In this document: positions 63,984 through 64,000 of the stretch, piece after piece
Position numbering within the stretch: the first letter of the stretch is position 1
How the letters are laid out: every line of letters starts with the position of its first letter
Assembly: GCA_963698775.1 (NCBI GenBank)
Contig: CAVOSE010000005.1
Coordinates: forward strand, 1 to 64,000
DNA length: 64,000 nt
DNA from: Thiohalocapsa sp963698775
GTDB taxonomy: Bacteria > Pseudomonadota > Gammaproteobacteria > Chromatiales > Chromatiaceae
Direction: 5' to 3'
Position numbers and translations under genes: made by a program
The notes under the pieces: generated by a model
The model's input: the letters and a program-made list of their open reading frames with translations, nothing else
Database searches by the model: none
Told to the model about the DNA's origin: nothing

Positions 63984-64000
63984 CAATCTTGCTCCGTTTT

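Overview
The window is GC-rich bacterial chromosome. Gene content and order point to a gammaproteobacterium, most plausibly a purple sulfur bacterium of the Chromatiaceae type. The supporting signs are hupK-hypCDE for [NiFe]-hydrogenase maturation, a phasin-like granule protein, potFGHI, pilT, and the run pyrC'-pyrB-pyrR-ruvX-yqgE-tonB-apbE-gshB. The taxonomic call is inference from synteny only.

Layout. Positions 1-11,480 are an accessory, decaying region. It holds transposase fragments, five small toxin-antitoxin modules (HicAB-, TumE/TumA-, PIN-, HigBA- and PIN/UPF0175-like), several of them with a nonsense-mutated or truncated toxin, an apparently ORF-less group II intron, a duplicated heptamer-repeat cassette, an integrase N-terminal scrap, and two LysM-DUF1254/DUF1214 secreted proteins that share an almost identical N-terminal third. 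From 11,484 to 15,528 lie a frameshifted MscS channel and a FixL/FixJ-like two-component pair. From 16,854 to 23,688 there is a complete Wadjet anti-plasmid operon, jetABCD, on the minus strand with every junction overlapping. It is followed by a SulP-STAS-cNMP transporter, an aldo/keto reductase and a double-receiver/EAL-like regulator.

From 28,878 to 37,522 a polyamine ABC transporter operon is split. potHI and potFG stand on either side of about 4.6 kb carrying a frameshifted Uma2 gene, a dispersed repeat, and a decayed TonB-receptor/YfiR/PAS-GGDEF-EAL locus on the opposite strand. Next come a methyltransferase, hupK-hypCDE, a HepT/MntA toxin-antitoxin pair, pilT, a lytic transglycosylase, an esterase pseudogene, a glycine-zipper lipoprotein and a phasin-like protein.

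From 49,737 to the right edge the minus strand carries housekeeping genes. These are a pseudo-dihydroorotase (pyrC'), pyrB and pyrR for pyrimidine synthesis, ruvX, yqgE, tonB, apbE and gshB, then a frameshifted GGDEF protein, an HlyD-like adaptor, a TolC-like protein and an OmpR-type two-component system.

The most distinctive non-coding feature is a four-copy dispersed element of about 190-280 bp (31,225; 44,858; 49,475; 60,504). It has conserved ends, and its core consists of two opposed hexanucleotide arrays (GATCGG-type and CGATAC-type) able to fold on each other, with copy-to-copy variation in repeat number. Other repeats include a candidate MITE, several perfect palindromes and a four-hairpin block. 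The complete Wadjet operon is the clearest defence system, of a known type. The hexamer element family and the ORF-less group II intron are the best candidates for something not well described.
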